The notes below the pieces were generated by a model. The model searched no databases. It saw only the letters and a list, made by a program, of their open reading frames with translations, and had not been told where the DNA came from. From contig UQMB01000005.1 in NCBI GenBank assembly GCA_900541925.1, positions 61,585-125,584 of the forward strand: DNA of 64,000 nucleotides, in the 5' to 3' direction. Origin of the DNA: an uncultured Bacteroidales bacterium (GTDB lineage: Bacteria; Bacteroidota; Bacteroidia; Bacteroidales; UBA932). This document shows, one piece after another, positions 7,653 through 16,299 of the stretch (positions are counted from its first letter, which is position 1; the number at the start of each line of letters is the position of its first letter). A program made the translations under genes and the position numbers.

Positions 7653-9347
7653 CTAGAATGAGAATGCGGCTCTGGTGAGGGCGAGGCCGAACGTGCTGTA
7701 TCCTATGACAGAGAAGCTGCCGTATGTCAGCACCTGTCTTGCCATGTAGGAGATGCTTCCGTCCGTGAAATACCCCCAACTGAAAGATGAGGACCAGAGG
7801 GCGTTGCTGGTAGGCGAGTGGAGATCCTTGTCCGCGTCCTGAACTTTCGCCATGGCGGCGTCGAAATTGGCGGCCATGGTCCCGCAGTGGTCGATGTTGA
7901 CCAGGAAGTCCCCGCCTCCCTGGAAATCGGAGGCATTCTCAAGGGTGATGTCAGCTCCTCCGAGGGTGCGGAACAGGTCCATGAGCTGTCCTGCGGACGG
8001 AAGGTACCAGCCGGAGTTCTGGAACGGAGGGAGAGGGGCGGTGGCGGCGAATTTGGCTGAGGCCGAGAATGCCGGATACCACTTGTCGATATCGTCTGCC
8101 CTGCGGGTGCGGATTACCACGTTGTTCTGGTATCCGTTGATGTCTGCGTCATTGATTTTGAAGGAGTTGGCATAACTGTCCCTGTCCACGATGAACGGAA
8201 GGGTCATCCCCGGGTACTTCGGGTCTTCCTGGTTCTCGTTGCGGTTGCCGTTGTCGCTGCCGGTAGGGTAGTCGTCGAACCACTTGACATCGTGGGAGTC
8301 GTTATACTTTGGCATCTTGGTGGATATGACGAGCGCGTGCACATTCCCGAGCAGAGCCTTCTCGGCATCTGAGATGCGGGACTTGTCCGTCTGGAATATG
8401 ATGCCGATGACGCCTGCCGGGGCTTTTCCGTCCTCAAGCTTGGCGGCTTCCTCTACCGGGAGTATGCTGCCGTCGCTGTAGACCAGGTCTCCGATGGCGA
8501 GTTCGCGCTTGCCGCCGTCTGCGGCGCCTTTGCCGGCCTTGACGAGGCTTGCCTTGCCGCGTTCACCGCTGAGGTGCACATCAAATGACTTGTTCTGTCC
8601 CGCGTCGGTGTAGCTGACGGTGATTTTGGCGCCGTCTCCCGTGGAGAGATAATAGAAGGCCTTATAGGAAGACACTCCGCAAGGTTTCACCACCTGTCCG
8701 TCAAGGGTGGCCTTGACATTGGTGTAGTTCGATGGAGTGTTGTAGCTGAATCCGTCCGAAGTGCGATAGTTTGTGCCGTCCGTGAGCTCCCACATCGCGA
8801 TGGAGAGCATGTGGTCGAGCGCGGCATTGACTTTCAGGCTCGCGTCCGTCTTGACAGTGGCAGCCTCGGCAAAGCTGATGTCTGATCTGCGGACGGCCTC
8901 ATAGTCGGTCTGGTCAAGGATGTACTTGCCTGTGCCGAACAGAGGGCGGAAGAAGTCGGAGGCGTTCGCCGCGGTGTAGTCCACCACCGCAGAGGCGTTC
9001 TGCCTGTACGGGGTGTAGATGAAGCAGGTCTCGCTGCCGTTCACCTTGACAGGGGCTTCGCTGGTCCATGCCTGTCCGTCGTAGGTCAGCAGGACATTCT
9101 CTGCCACTGCCTGTCCGTCTCTCAGGAGGAACAGGCCCGCCTCGTCGCCGGCGGCGAAACTCCTCACGCCTAACTTCTCCCCGTTTTCGGCGAGGAATCC
9201 ATTGTCGGTGAGTGTCACATCGAGAGGAAGCTCTGCTTCGGGAGTGTTCTCTTTGTTGCAGCCTGTGAGGGCGAGCCCAAAGATGATAGCGCCAAGTACG
9301 CCCGAGATTACAGGGCGCAGACGCAGATTAAGCGCGTTTTGTTTCAT
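7653..9347 (-). CDS. Fimbrillin-like lipoprotein with DUF1566-like C-terminus
   Basis: A 564-residue lipoprotein with lipobox LTGC (C30). Residues about 40-290 follow the fimbrillin/Mfa-like pattern seen in Bacteroidales surface proteins: an early FAAGDEAGLF, then AALDHMLSIAMWEL and KAFYYLSTGDGAKITVSYT. Residues about 290-564 resemble DUF1566/FISUMP-type domains (GDLVYSDGSILP, GIIFQTD, WYLPSAGQLMDLF, ending LALTRAAF). This suggests a surface adhesin or fimbrial accessory component. It is the first gene of a two-gene operon with the 248-residue lipoprotein. A -7 box lies 46-53 bp upstream of the ATG. Confidence 0.7.
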   Translation of the reverse strand: MKQNALNLRLRPVISGVLGAIIFGLALTGCNKENTPEAELPLDVTLTDNGFLAENGEKLGVRSFAAGDEAGLFLLRDGQAVAENVLLTYDGQAWTSEAPVKVNGSETCFIYTPYRQNASAVVDYTAANASDFFRPLFGTGKYILDQTDYEAVRRSDISFAEAATVKTDASLKVNAALDHMLSIAMWELTDGTNYRTSDGFSYNTPSNYTNVKATLDGQVVKPCGVSSYKAFYYLSTGDGAKITVSYTDAGQNKSFDVHLSGERGKASLVKAGKGAADGGKRELAIGDLVYSDGSILPVEEAAKLEDGKAPAGVIGIIFQTDKSRISDAEKALLGNVHALVISTKMPKYNDSHDVKWFDDYPTGSDNGNRNENQEDPKYPGMTLPFIVDRDSYANSFKINDADINGYQNNVVIRTRRADDIDKWYPAFSASAKFAATAPLPPFQNSGWYLPSAGQLMDLFRTLGGADITLENASDFQGGGDFLVNIDHCGTMAANFDAAMAKVQDADKDLHSPTSNALWSSSFSWGYFTDGSISYMARQVLTYGSFSVIGYSTFGLALTRAAFSF

Positions 9348-9392
9348 TATGCACTACTTTTTATTAGCTGTTGCCTTTGTCGGCAATGGGGG

Positions 9393-9400
9393 CAAATATA
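9393..9400 (-). promoter_or_regulatory. Probable -7 box of the fimbrillin-like operon
   Basis: TATATTTG on the minus strand, predicting a leader of about 35-40 bases. A consensus -33 box at the right distance was not found, so this is a partial match. Confidence 0.4.
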
Positions 9401-9438
9401 GATAAAATCTTCAGAAACTTCTACGGGCAAATGAAAAA

Positions 9439-9470
9439 TATCCGCGACGGAATGTTTTCCGCCGCGGATA
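9439..9470 (-). terminator. Terminator of the 412-residue lipoprotein gene
   Basis: A 12-bp stem with one mismatch (9439-9450 with 9459-9470). On the minus strand it is followed by TTTTTC. Confidence 0.8.
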
Positions 9471-9494
9471 CTCTCATCCGGTATGTGCCAGGGG

Positions 9495-10733
9495 CTATTT
9501 GCCCCTTATGAAGTTGAGGGTCACGCTGAACTCCGTGCTCGCGTTCCAGAGCGGGCCGAGTTCAGACGGTTTGGTGAGTCCCAAGTACTTGAGCGCCGAG
9601 TAGATGAGCTCCGCAGTCTCCTTCTGCTTCGGGTCCTGGAGCATTCCCTCCAGCGCCTTGTCCAGAGCCGGCAGGGCAGGGATGAACGCCTGCACTGCAG
9701 GATCGAGCAGATCCTTGTCTATCGTGACGGACAGGCTCTCGCCTGAGGAAGCGTACCTGCAGACGATGCCGTTGTTCATCATTTCGATCAGGACGGCGGC
9801 GAGCTTCTGGGTGTCGACCCCGTATTGTTTGAGGTCATTGAGCTCTTTCATCAGCTCTTCGAGGCTGGCTGATTCCGTCTCTCCGGTGGCGGCGGCTATC
9901 GAGGCCGGGTCCGGGACGAGATGGAGGTATCCGTTCTCTGCATACCAGAGGACACAACCGGCGGCCGGAAGTTCCGCCCAGGTGTTGTGGCTGGCGTTGA
10001 ATTCGTAACCGTCCTTGCCGATCTTCGGCTCGCCTATCGGAGGAAGGTCGTCGCCGGCGTAGTATTTTGCCGTGAAGTTGCCGTTGTCAAGCAGGGAGAT
10101 CCTGTCGATGAGGTTGGCTACGGTGGCGCCGCCGTACAGCTTCGCTATGTTCTCTATCGCGGCGGTCTTCTGGTCCTGGCCCGGAATGCTCCATTTGAGC
10201 ACCAGCGGCGAAGTCGCCGGGGTGCCGTCTTTGGCGAATCCGGCCTTGCGCAGGATGTCCCACTTGCCTGCTATGCCGCCGCGGGCCTCGTCGCGTACGG
10301 CTGTGGAGACGTTGACGCTGATCTTGCCCTCAAGGCTTATGTTGCCGTTGGCGACCAGTTCGTACGGCGCCGGAGCGGCGTTCTCTTTGGTGAGGTTGAT
10401 TTTCGGGGCTGCAAGAGTGGTTGTCCCGTAGAAATCAAAAGACTTCCCGTCGTCGCTCTTGGACATTCCCACCGGCAGGGTCACCTTTCCGTATCCGGGG
10501 ATGAAATCGTTGAGCGTGAGGCTTGCCTTGTCTGCGGAGGTGGCTGTGAGCTGTGCCGTTCCCCGTGCGCTGTTGACGCCGTTGACGGTCAGGACGGCGT
10601 CTCCGCCTTTGGAGCTGATCTCTCCGGCCGGAATCTCTTTCCAGCTGTTGTCAGACGAGTTCTCCTTGTTGCAGGAGACTGCCATGAGCAGAGAGGATGC
10701 CGCAGCTATGGCGGCAAAAACTTTCAGTTTCAT
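9495..10733 (-). CDS. Bacteroidales lipoprotein (DUF4925-like)
   Basis: A 412-residue lipoprotein with lipobox AVSC (C21) followed by NKEN. The body has a repetitive beta pattern with segments such as GTAQLTATSADKASLTLNDFIPG, resembling the DUF4925-type lipocalin-like lipoproteins of gut Bacteroidales. Residues about 300-400 are helical and acidic (SLEELMKELNDLKQYG). It is monocistronic: it has its own promoter just upstream, back to back with the promoter of the DUF1015 gene, and its own terminator. The ligand and role are unknown. The DUF4925 label is from pattern memory and is less sure than the lipoprotein call. Confidence 0.55.
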   Translation of the reverse strand: MKLKVFAAIAAASSLLMAVSCNKENSSDNSWKEIPAGEISSKGGDAVLTVNGVNSARGTAQLTATSADKASLTLNDFIPGYGKVTLPVGMSKSDDGKSFDFYGTTTLAAPKINLTKENAAPAPYELVANGNISLEGKISVNVSTAVRDEARGGIAGKWDILRKAGFAKDGTPATSPLVLKWSIPGQDQKTAAIENIAKLYGGATVANLIDRISLLDNGNFTAKYYAGDDLPPIGEPKIGKDGYEFNASHNTWAELPAAGCVLWYAENGYLHLVPDPASIAAATGETESASLEELMKELNDLKQYGVDTQKLAAVLIEMMNNGIVCRYASSGESLSVTIDKDLLDPAVQAFIPALPALDKALEGMLQDPKQKETAELIYSALKYLGLTKPSELGPLWNASTEFSVTLNFIRGK

Positions 10734-10752
10734 ATTGCTTCAAATTTTGTTG

Positions 10753-10783
10753 CAATTATACTGCATTCCCGAGAAATATCAAA
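10753..10783 (-). promoter_or_regulatory. Promoter of the DUF4925-like gene
   Basis: On the minus strand, TTTG (10783-10780), a 19-bp spacer and TATAATTG (10760-10753), one base off the -7 consensus. The leader would be about 13 bases. Confidence 0.5.
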
Positions 10784-10792
10784 GGGGGAGAT

Positions 10793-10824
10793 TTTGTTTA
10801 TATGACAAAATGTTACTATCTTCG
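10793..10824 (+). promoter_or_regulatory. Promoter of the DUF1015 gene
   Basis: TTTG at 10793-10796, a 20-bp spacer and TATCTTCG at 10817-10824 (one base off TAnnTTTG). It is divergent from the promoter at 10753-10783. Transcription would begin about 10 bases before the ATG. A private promoter here fits a gene cut off from serC-serA. Confidence 0.5.
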
Positions 10825-10841
10825 GTAATATAATTCAACGA

Positions 10842-12089
10842 ATGCTTATGGTACGCGTTAAACCTTTCGCGGCGTTACGTCCGCCAAAAGACATTGTCAC
10901 TGAGGTGGCTGCGCCGCCTTATGATGTACTGAACTCTCAGGAGGCCGCCAAGATGGCCGGGGAGAAATCCCTGCTGCACATCACGAAGCCTGAGATAGAC
11001 TTTGACCCTATCCTCCCGGATCACGACCGGCGCGTCTATGACGAGGCTGTCAAGAACTTCCGCGAGTGGCAGAAGAGAGGATGGCTCCTGCGGGACGCCA
11101 AGCCTTGCTATTATGTCTATTCTCAGACGATGGACGGCCGTACCCAGTACGGGCTCGTGCTCTGCGCCCACACCGACGACTACGCCTCCGGCGCCATCAA
11201 GAAGCACGAACTCACCCGCAAGGACAAGGAGGACGACAGGATGGTGCATGTGCGCATCCAGAACGCCAACATCGAGCCGGTGTTCTTCTCTTATAAGGAC
11301 AATCCTGAACTCGCGGCCATCGTCGCCGCGGCCGTCGCCGCCCCGTCCGAGTACAAGTTCACGGATGAGAACGGCTTCGGTCACGAGTTCTGGGTCATAG
11401 ACGATGACGCCGTCATCGCGCGCATATCAGAGATATTCTCAAAGGAGATAGACGCGTTCTATGTGGCGGACGGACATCACCGCACCGCCGCGGCCGCCCG
11501 TGTCGGCGCCGAGAAGAAAGCTCAGAACCCGCACCATACGGGAGATGAGGAATACAATTATTTCATGGCTGTCTGCTTCCCGGAGAGCCAACTCAAGATC
11601 ATAGACTACAACCGCGTTGTAAGGGACCTCAACGGGATGACTCCGGAGGAGTTCCTGGGCAGGCTGTCGGAGGATTTCGATGTCGAACTCAAGGGGGACG
11701 GCATCTATCATCCGTCTGGGCTGCACAATTTCTCCATGTATCTCGGCGGCAAGTGGTATTCGCTCACTGCGAAGAGGGGCCGCTACGACGACTCCGACCC
11801 TATCGGAGTGCTGGATGTGACGGTACTCTCGAATCTCGTGCTTGACAAGCTGTTGGGCATCAAGGACCTGCGCACGGACAAGCGTATAGATTTCGTGGGT
11901 GGCATCAGAGGACTCGGCGAGCTCAAGGCCAGGGTCGACAGCGGCGAGATGAAGGTCGCGTTCGCGCTCTATCCTGTGTCCATGAGGCAGCTGATCAACA
12001 TCGCCGACAGCGGCAAGATAATGCCTCCGAAGACCACATGGTTTGAGCCTAAGCTCCGTTCGGGGCTTGCGATACATACTTTGGACTGA
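10842..12089 (+). CDS. DUF1015 family protein
   Basis: Cytoplasmic protein of 415 residues with the DUF1015 signature: an N-terminal RVKPFAALRPPKDI and VAAPPYDVLN, a central YVADGHHRTAAAARV, and the KRIDFVGGIRGLGEL segment near the C-terminus. The family is uncharacterised in detail. In Bacteroidota the gene is normally found directly after serC and serA, which suggests a role near serine metabolism; that link is established by neighbourhood only. Here 5.6 kb of lipoprotein genes and repeats separate it from serA. It is followed after 5 bp by recQ. Confidence 0.9.
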   Translation: MLMVRVKPFAALRPPKDIVTEVAAPPYDVLNSQEAAKMAGEKSLLHITKPEIDFDPILPDHDRRVYDEAVKNFREWQKRGWLLRDAKPCYYVYSQTMDGRTQYGLVLCAHTDDYASGAIKKHELTRKDKEDDRMVHVRIQNANIEPVFFSYKDNPELAAIVAAAVAAPSEYKFTDENGFGHEFWVIDDDAVIARISEIFSKEIDAFYVADGHHRTAAAARVGAEKKAQNPHHTGDEEYNYFMAVCFPESQLKIIDYNRVVRDLNGMTPEEFLGRLSEDFDVELKGDGIYHPSGLHNFSMYLGGKWYSLTAKRGRYDDSDPIGVLDVTVLSNLVLDKLLGIKDLRTDKRIDFVGGIRGLGELKARVDSGEMKVAFALYPVSMRQLINIADSGKIMPPKTTWFEPKLRSGLAIHTLD

Positions 12090-12094
12090 CACAT

Positions 12095-14314
12095 ATGAAA
12101 CCCGATTCAGCGCAGATTCACAAGACTCTCAAGGAGTTTTTCGGCTACGACTCTTTCAAGTCGGACCAGGAAGAGATCATACGCCACCTGATGGGCGGCG
12201 GTGATGCCTTCGTGCTCATGCCTACAGGCGGGGGGAAGTCCCTCTGCTATCAGCTGCCGGCCATTATGATGGACGGGACGGCCATCGTGATATCTCCGCT
12301 GATCGCACTGATGAAGAACCAGGTCGATCTGCTGCGCGGATTCGAGGCCGGGTCGGAGAGCGTTGCGCATTTCCTGAATTCCTCCCTCTCCCGCCAGCAG
12401 ATGGATGTGGTTCGCGATGACCTGCTTGCCGGCAGGACCAAACTTCTCTATGTGGCGCCGGAGTCTCTTACCAAAGAGGAGAATGTCGCGCTGCTGCGCG
12501 AGGTGAAGATTTCGTTCTACGCCGTGGACGAGGCGCACTGCATCTCGGAGTGGGGACACGACTTCCGCCCCGAATACAGGCGCATCCGTACCCTTGTGGA
12601 CCAGATAGGCAGGGCGCCGATAATCGCCCTCACCGCCACGGCTACGCCGAAAGTGCAGAGCGACATCCTCAAGAATCTCGGCATCCCGGACGCCACCGTC
12701 TTCAAGTCCTCGTTCAACCGTCCCAACCTCTATTATGAAGTGCGGGACAAGGTCGAGCCGGAGAAAGACATCATCAAGTACATACGCCAGCATCCGGGCA
12801 AGTCCGGCATCATCTACTGCCTCAGCCGCAAGAAGGTCGAGGAACTCGCCCAGCTGCTCAACATCAACGGAGTCAAGGCCCTTCCGTATCACGCCGGGCT
12901 CGACGCCAAGACGCGGGCCGAGAACCAGGACCGCTTCCTCATGGAGGACGTTGACGTGATCGTGGCCACGATAGCGTTCGGCATGGGGATCGACAAGCCC
13001 GATGTGCGCTTCGTGATCCATTACGACATCCCCAAGAGCATAGAGAGCTACTATCAGGAGACGGGACGTGCCGGCCGCGACGGGCAGGAGGGCAACTGCA
13101 TAGCCTATTATAGTTATAAGGATGTGCAGAAACTGGAGAAATTCATGCAGGGCAAGCCTGTGTCCGAGCAGGAGATAAGCCGCCAGCTTCTCTCCGAGGT
13201 GGTCGCGTACGCGGAGTCCGGACAGTGCCGCAGGAAGTTGCTGCTCAACTACTTCGGTGAGGAGTATAAGCAGGACGGCTGCGGTTGCTGCGACAACTGC
13301 CTGCATCCTAAGCCGACTTTCGACGGGCGTGCCGAGATGAAGCTCGTGATAGACCTCATAGAGTCTCTGCCTGAGCGTTTCAAGATCGACCACCTGGCCA
13401 ACATACTTGCCGGAGTCTCCAACTCCATCATCAAGTCCTACCGTCACGACGAGCTCAAGTTCTTCGGGGCCGGAGCGGAGCATTCGGAGAAATTCTGGTG
13501 CGCCGTGATCCATCAGGGGCTCATAGCCAGGCTTCTCGGCAAGGAGATAGAGACTTACGGGCTGATTTTCGTGACGGACTCCGGGAGGGAGTTCGCGCGG
13601 AACCCGTGGAAGATAGAACTTGTCGAAGACCGTGTCTTCTCCGGAAGCGGAGGCTCCGACGACGAGGATGATGAGGATTCAGCGGCCGCGTCCGCGGCCA
13701 TGCGCTCCGGCGGCGGAGGGGGCGACCCCGTCCTGCTCTCCATGCTGAAAGACCTGCGCAAGGACCTTTCCCGCAGGTTGAAGCTCCAGCCGTGGATAAT
13801 CTTCGGCGACCCTTCTCTGGAGGACATGTCAATCCTGTATCCGGAGACGTTCGAGGAGCTCAAGAACTGCCAGGGCGTCGGAGAGGGCAAGGCCCGCAAG
13901 TTCGGAGGCGAGTTCATCAGCCTCATCAAGAGATATGTCGAGGAGAACGACATAGTGCGTCCCGACGATTTCGTGGTCAAGACCACCCCGAGCAAGTCGG
14001 CCGACAAGCCGTTCATCATCCAGAGCATCGACCGGCGGATGTCCCTTGAGGACATAGCCGAAGCGAGGAACATGGACATGGAGGAGCTCATGAGTGAGAT
14101 CGAGGCCATAGTCGCGAGCGGGATGAAGCTCGACCTCGACTATTATATAGAAGAGAACCTCGACGCGGACATAGTCGAGGACATATATCGTTATTTCAAG
14201 GAAGATGCGACCTCGGACGATGTCCAGGCGGCCATGGACGCTCTGGGCCCGGACTATTATGAGAACGAGATCCGCCTTGTGCGCATAAAATTCCTTTGTG
14301 AGATAGCATCGTGA
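12095..14314 (+). CDS. recQ: ATP-dependent DNA helicase RecQ
   Basis: 3'-5' DNA helicase of recombination and fork repair, 739 residues. The helicase core has Walker A TGGGKS (44-49), the DEAH box (145-148), a SAT-type TATATP segment, and a final QETGRAGRDGQ motif. A four-cysteine zinc site follows (SGQCRRK to GCCDNC, about 375-400), then a winged-helix RQC domain. An HRDC domain is near 550-625, after a Gly/Asp-rich linker. The extra C-terminal 110 residues are usual for the Bacteroidota form. It starts 5 bp after the DUF1015 gene and overlaps dnaG by 4 bp (GTGA), so translation is probably coupled. Confidence 0.96.
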   Translation: MKPDSAQIHKTLKEFFGYDSFKSDQEEIIRHLMGGGDAFVLMPTGGGKSLCYQLPAIMMDGTAIVISPLIALMKNQVDLLRGFEAGSESVAHFLNSSLSRQQMDVVRDDLLAGRTKLLYVAPESLTKEENVALLREVKISFYAVDEAHCISEWGHDFRPEYRRIRTLVDQIGRAPIIALTATATPKVQSDILKNLGIPDATVFKSSFNRPNLYYEVRDKVEPEKDIIKYIRQHPGKSGIIYCLSRKKVEELAQLLNINGVKALPYHAGLDAKTRAENQDRFLMEDVDVIVATIAFGMGIDKPDVRFVIHYDIPKSIESYYQETGRAGRDGQEGNCIAYYSYKDVQKLEKFMQGKPVSEQEISRQLLSEVVAYAESGQCRRKLLLNYFGEEYKQDGCGCCDNCLHPKPTFDGRAEMKLVIDLIESLPERFKIDHLANILAGVSNSIIKSYRHDELKFFGAGAEHSEKFWCAVIHQGLIARLLGKEIETYGLIFVTDSGREFARNPWKIELVEDRVFSGSGGSDDEDDEDSAAASAAMRSGGGGGDPVLLSMLKDLRKDLSRRLKLQPWIIFGDPSLEDMSILYPETFEELKNCQGVGEGKARKFGGEFISLIKRYVEENDIVRPDDFVVKTTPSKSADKPFIIQSIDRRMSLEDIAEARNMDMEELMSEIEAIVASGMKLDLDYYIEENLDADIVEDIYRYFKEDATSDDVQAAMDALGPDYYENEIRLVRIKFLCEIAS

Positions 14315-16293
14315 TACCTCAGGAAACCGTCAGCCTGATACTCGACACTGCCAAGATAGAAGATGTGGTCGGGGATTACGTGACGCTCAAGCGCCGCGGA
14401 GCCAACTATGTGGCGTGCTGTCCGTTCCACAACGAGAAGACCCCGTCGTTCTACGTGTCCCCGTCCAAGGGCATATACAAGTGCTTCGGATGCGGGAAGT
14501 CGGGCACCGCGGTCGGTTTCGTGATGGAGGAGGAGCACTGCTCCTATGTCGAGGCCCTGCGTTATCTTGCCAAGAAGTATCATATAGAGATACAGGAAGA
14601 GGAGGAGAGCGCGGAGGAGATCGCCAGGCGTCAGCGCAGCGAGAGTCTGCTGCTGGTGTCGGAGTTCGCCGAGAAGTTCTTCGTCTCGCAGCTGGACACG
14701 GATGAGGGCCGTGCCGTGGGGCGGGCGTATTTCCGCAAGCGCGGGCTTGAGGATGAGACAGTGCGCAAGTTCGGCCTCGGCTGGGCTCCCTCGGGCCGGA
14801 CTGCCCTCGTGGATGCGGCGCTTGCCGCAGGATACAAGATGGAATACCTGCTTGCCGCGGGAGTCGCCGTGCGGCACGACGACGAGACGGTCTCTGACAA
14901 GTTCCGCGAGCGGGTGATGTTCCCTGTGCATTCCGTGAGCGGACGGGTCGTCGCGTTCAGCGGCCGCACCCTGCGCTCCGACAATCCCGCCAAGTATGTC
15001 AATTCCCCGGAAACGGAGATATATATAAAGAGCCGCAACCTGCTCGGCATATATTTCGCTAAGTCGGAGATGTCCCGTCTGGACGAGTGCATCCTCGTGG
15101 AGGGCAACATCGACATGGTGATGATGCACCAGCTGGGCATACGCAATGTGGTGGCCTCTTGCGGCACGTCGCTCACCGTCGAGCAGATCCGTCTGATACG
15201 CAAGTTCACCGAGAATGTGACCATCATGTATGACGGCGACTCCGCCGGCATACACGCCGCCTTGAGAGGCATCACCATGGTGCTCTCGGAGGGTATGAAC
15301 GTCAAGGTGGTGCTCCTGCCGGACGGGGACGATCCGGATTCGTTCTGCCGCAAGCACACTCTGGAGGAGGTGCGCTCTTTCATGGCCTCATCGGAGCAGG
15401 ACTTCATATCGTTCAAGTCGGAACTGCTGCTCAGGGAGGCCGGTGGCGATCCGCTCAAGAGGGCCAACCTCATCAATGACATCGCCGACACCATCGCGGC
15501 CATCCCGGACCCGGTGAAGCGTTCGACCTATGTCGCCGCGACGGCCGAGAGGTTCAAGGTGGAGTCTTCCATACTCTTCGACCGCATAGCGGTCACGAGA
15601 CGCAAGATGCTGGAGGAGAAGAGCCGGGAGGAGTTCAGGGAGAACCGGCGCCGGGAGGCGGAGGATCGCGCCGCATCGTCGTCAGGGCAGCCTGCGGAGG
15701 TCCGGCAGGGCACCGCGGAGCGGGCCTGGACAGAGGAGAACAGGACGCTTGCCGCTGCGGAGAGGGATCTGCTGTGTTTCTTGCTGACGCACGGCTGCGA
15801 CGAGCTTGATTTTGAGAGCGATTCGGAGTATTACAGCGGGGACGAGTCCTGCAAGCCGACCGTCTGCGACTTCATCCGGGACGCTCTTGAGAGTGACGGC
15901 ACGAAAATGGCAAATAGCGCATATGCCGCTGTATATGACGCCTACACCGGCCTCTACGACCGCGGCCTCCCGCAGGATGTGATCGTCAAGACTTTGCTGG
16001 ATTCGCAGGACCGGAGGATCGCCGCCGTCACGGCCGAGCTCTCCGCCGAGAAGTACAGGCTCTCGGTCAGCGCTCTCAAGGACGCCATGACCACCGTGCC
16101 TTCGTGGCTTGTGGCCCAGCTGCCCAAGACGATAATGCTGTATGCCGAGCGCCGTATCCAGGACAGGATCAACGGCATACGCCGTTCCCTCGTCGAGGCG
16201 GACGAACAGACCCAGATCGGGCTGCTTCAGGAGATGAAGCGGCTCAGGGATGCGCAGCTGCGCATCAAGAAAAAGACAGGAAGAGAAAAATAA
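14311..16293 (+). CDS. dnaG: DNA primase
   Basis: Makes the RNA primers for replication. The 660-residue protein has the CHC2 zinc finger (C37, H40, C58, C61) at its N-terminus and the catalytic core with TOPRIM motifs (ILVEGNIDMVMM and the MYDGDSAG acidic pair). A C-terminal helicase-interaction region is helical and poorly conserved. The GTG start at 14311 overlaps the recQ stop. A charged, low-complexity linker (residues about 430-480, Arg/Glu-rich) separates the core from the C-terminus. metG follows after 6 bp. Confidence 0.96.
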   Translation: MIPQETVSLILDTAKIEDVVGDYVTLKRRGANYVACCPFHNEKTPSFYVSPSKGIYKCFGCGKSGTAVGFVMEEEHCSYVEALRYLAKKYHIEIQEEEESAEEIARRQRSESLLLVSEFAEKFFVSQLDTDEGRAVGRAYFRKRGLEDETVRKFGLGWAPSGRTALVDAALAAGYKMEYLLAAGVAVRHDDETVSDKFRERVMFPVHSVSGRVVAFSGRTLRSDNPAKYVNSPETEIYIKSRNLLGIYFAKSEMSRLDECILVEGNIDMVMMHQLGIRNVVASCGTSLTVEQIRLIRKFTENVTIMYDGDSAGIHAALRGITMVLSEGMNVKVVLLPDGDDPDSFCRKHTLEEVRSFMASSEQDFISFKSELLLREAGGDPLKRANLINDIADTIAAIPDPVKRSTYVAATAERFKVESSILFDRIAVTRRKMLEEKSREEFRENRRREAEDRAASSSGQPAEVRQGTAERAWTEENRTLAAAERDLLCFLLTHGCDELDFESDSEYYSGDESCKPTVCDFIRDALESDGTKMANSAYAAVYDAYTGLYDRGLPQDVIVKTLLDSQDRRIAAVTAELSAEKYRLSVSALKDAMTTVPSWLVAQLPKTIMLYAERRIQDRINGIRRSLVEADEQTQIGLLQEMKRLRDAQLRIKKKTGREK

Positions 16294-16299
16294 TATAAA

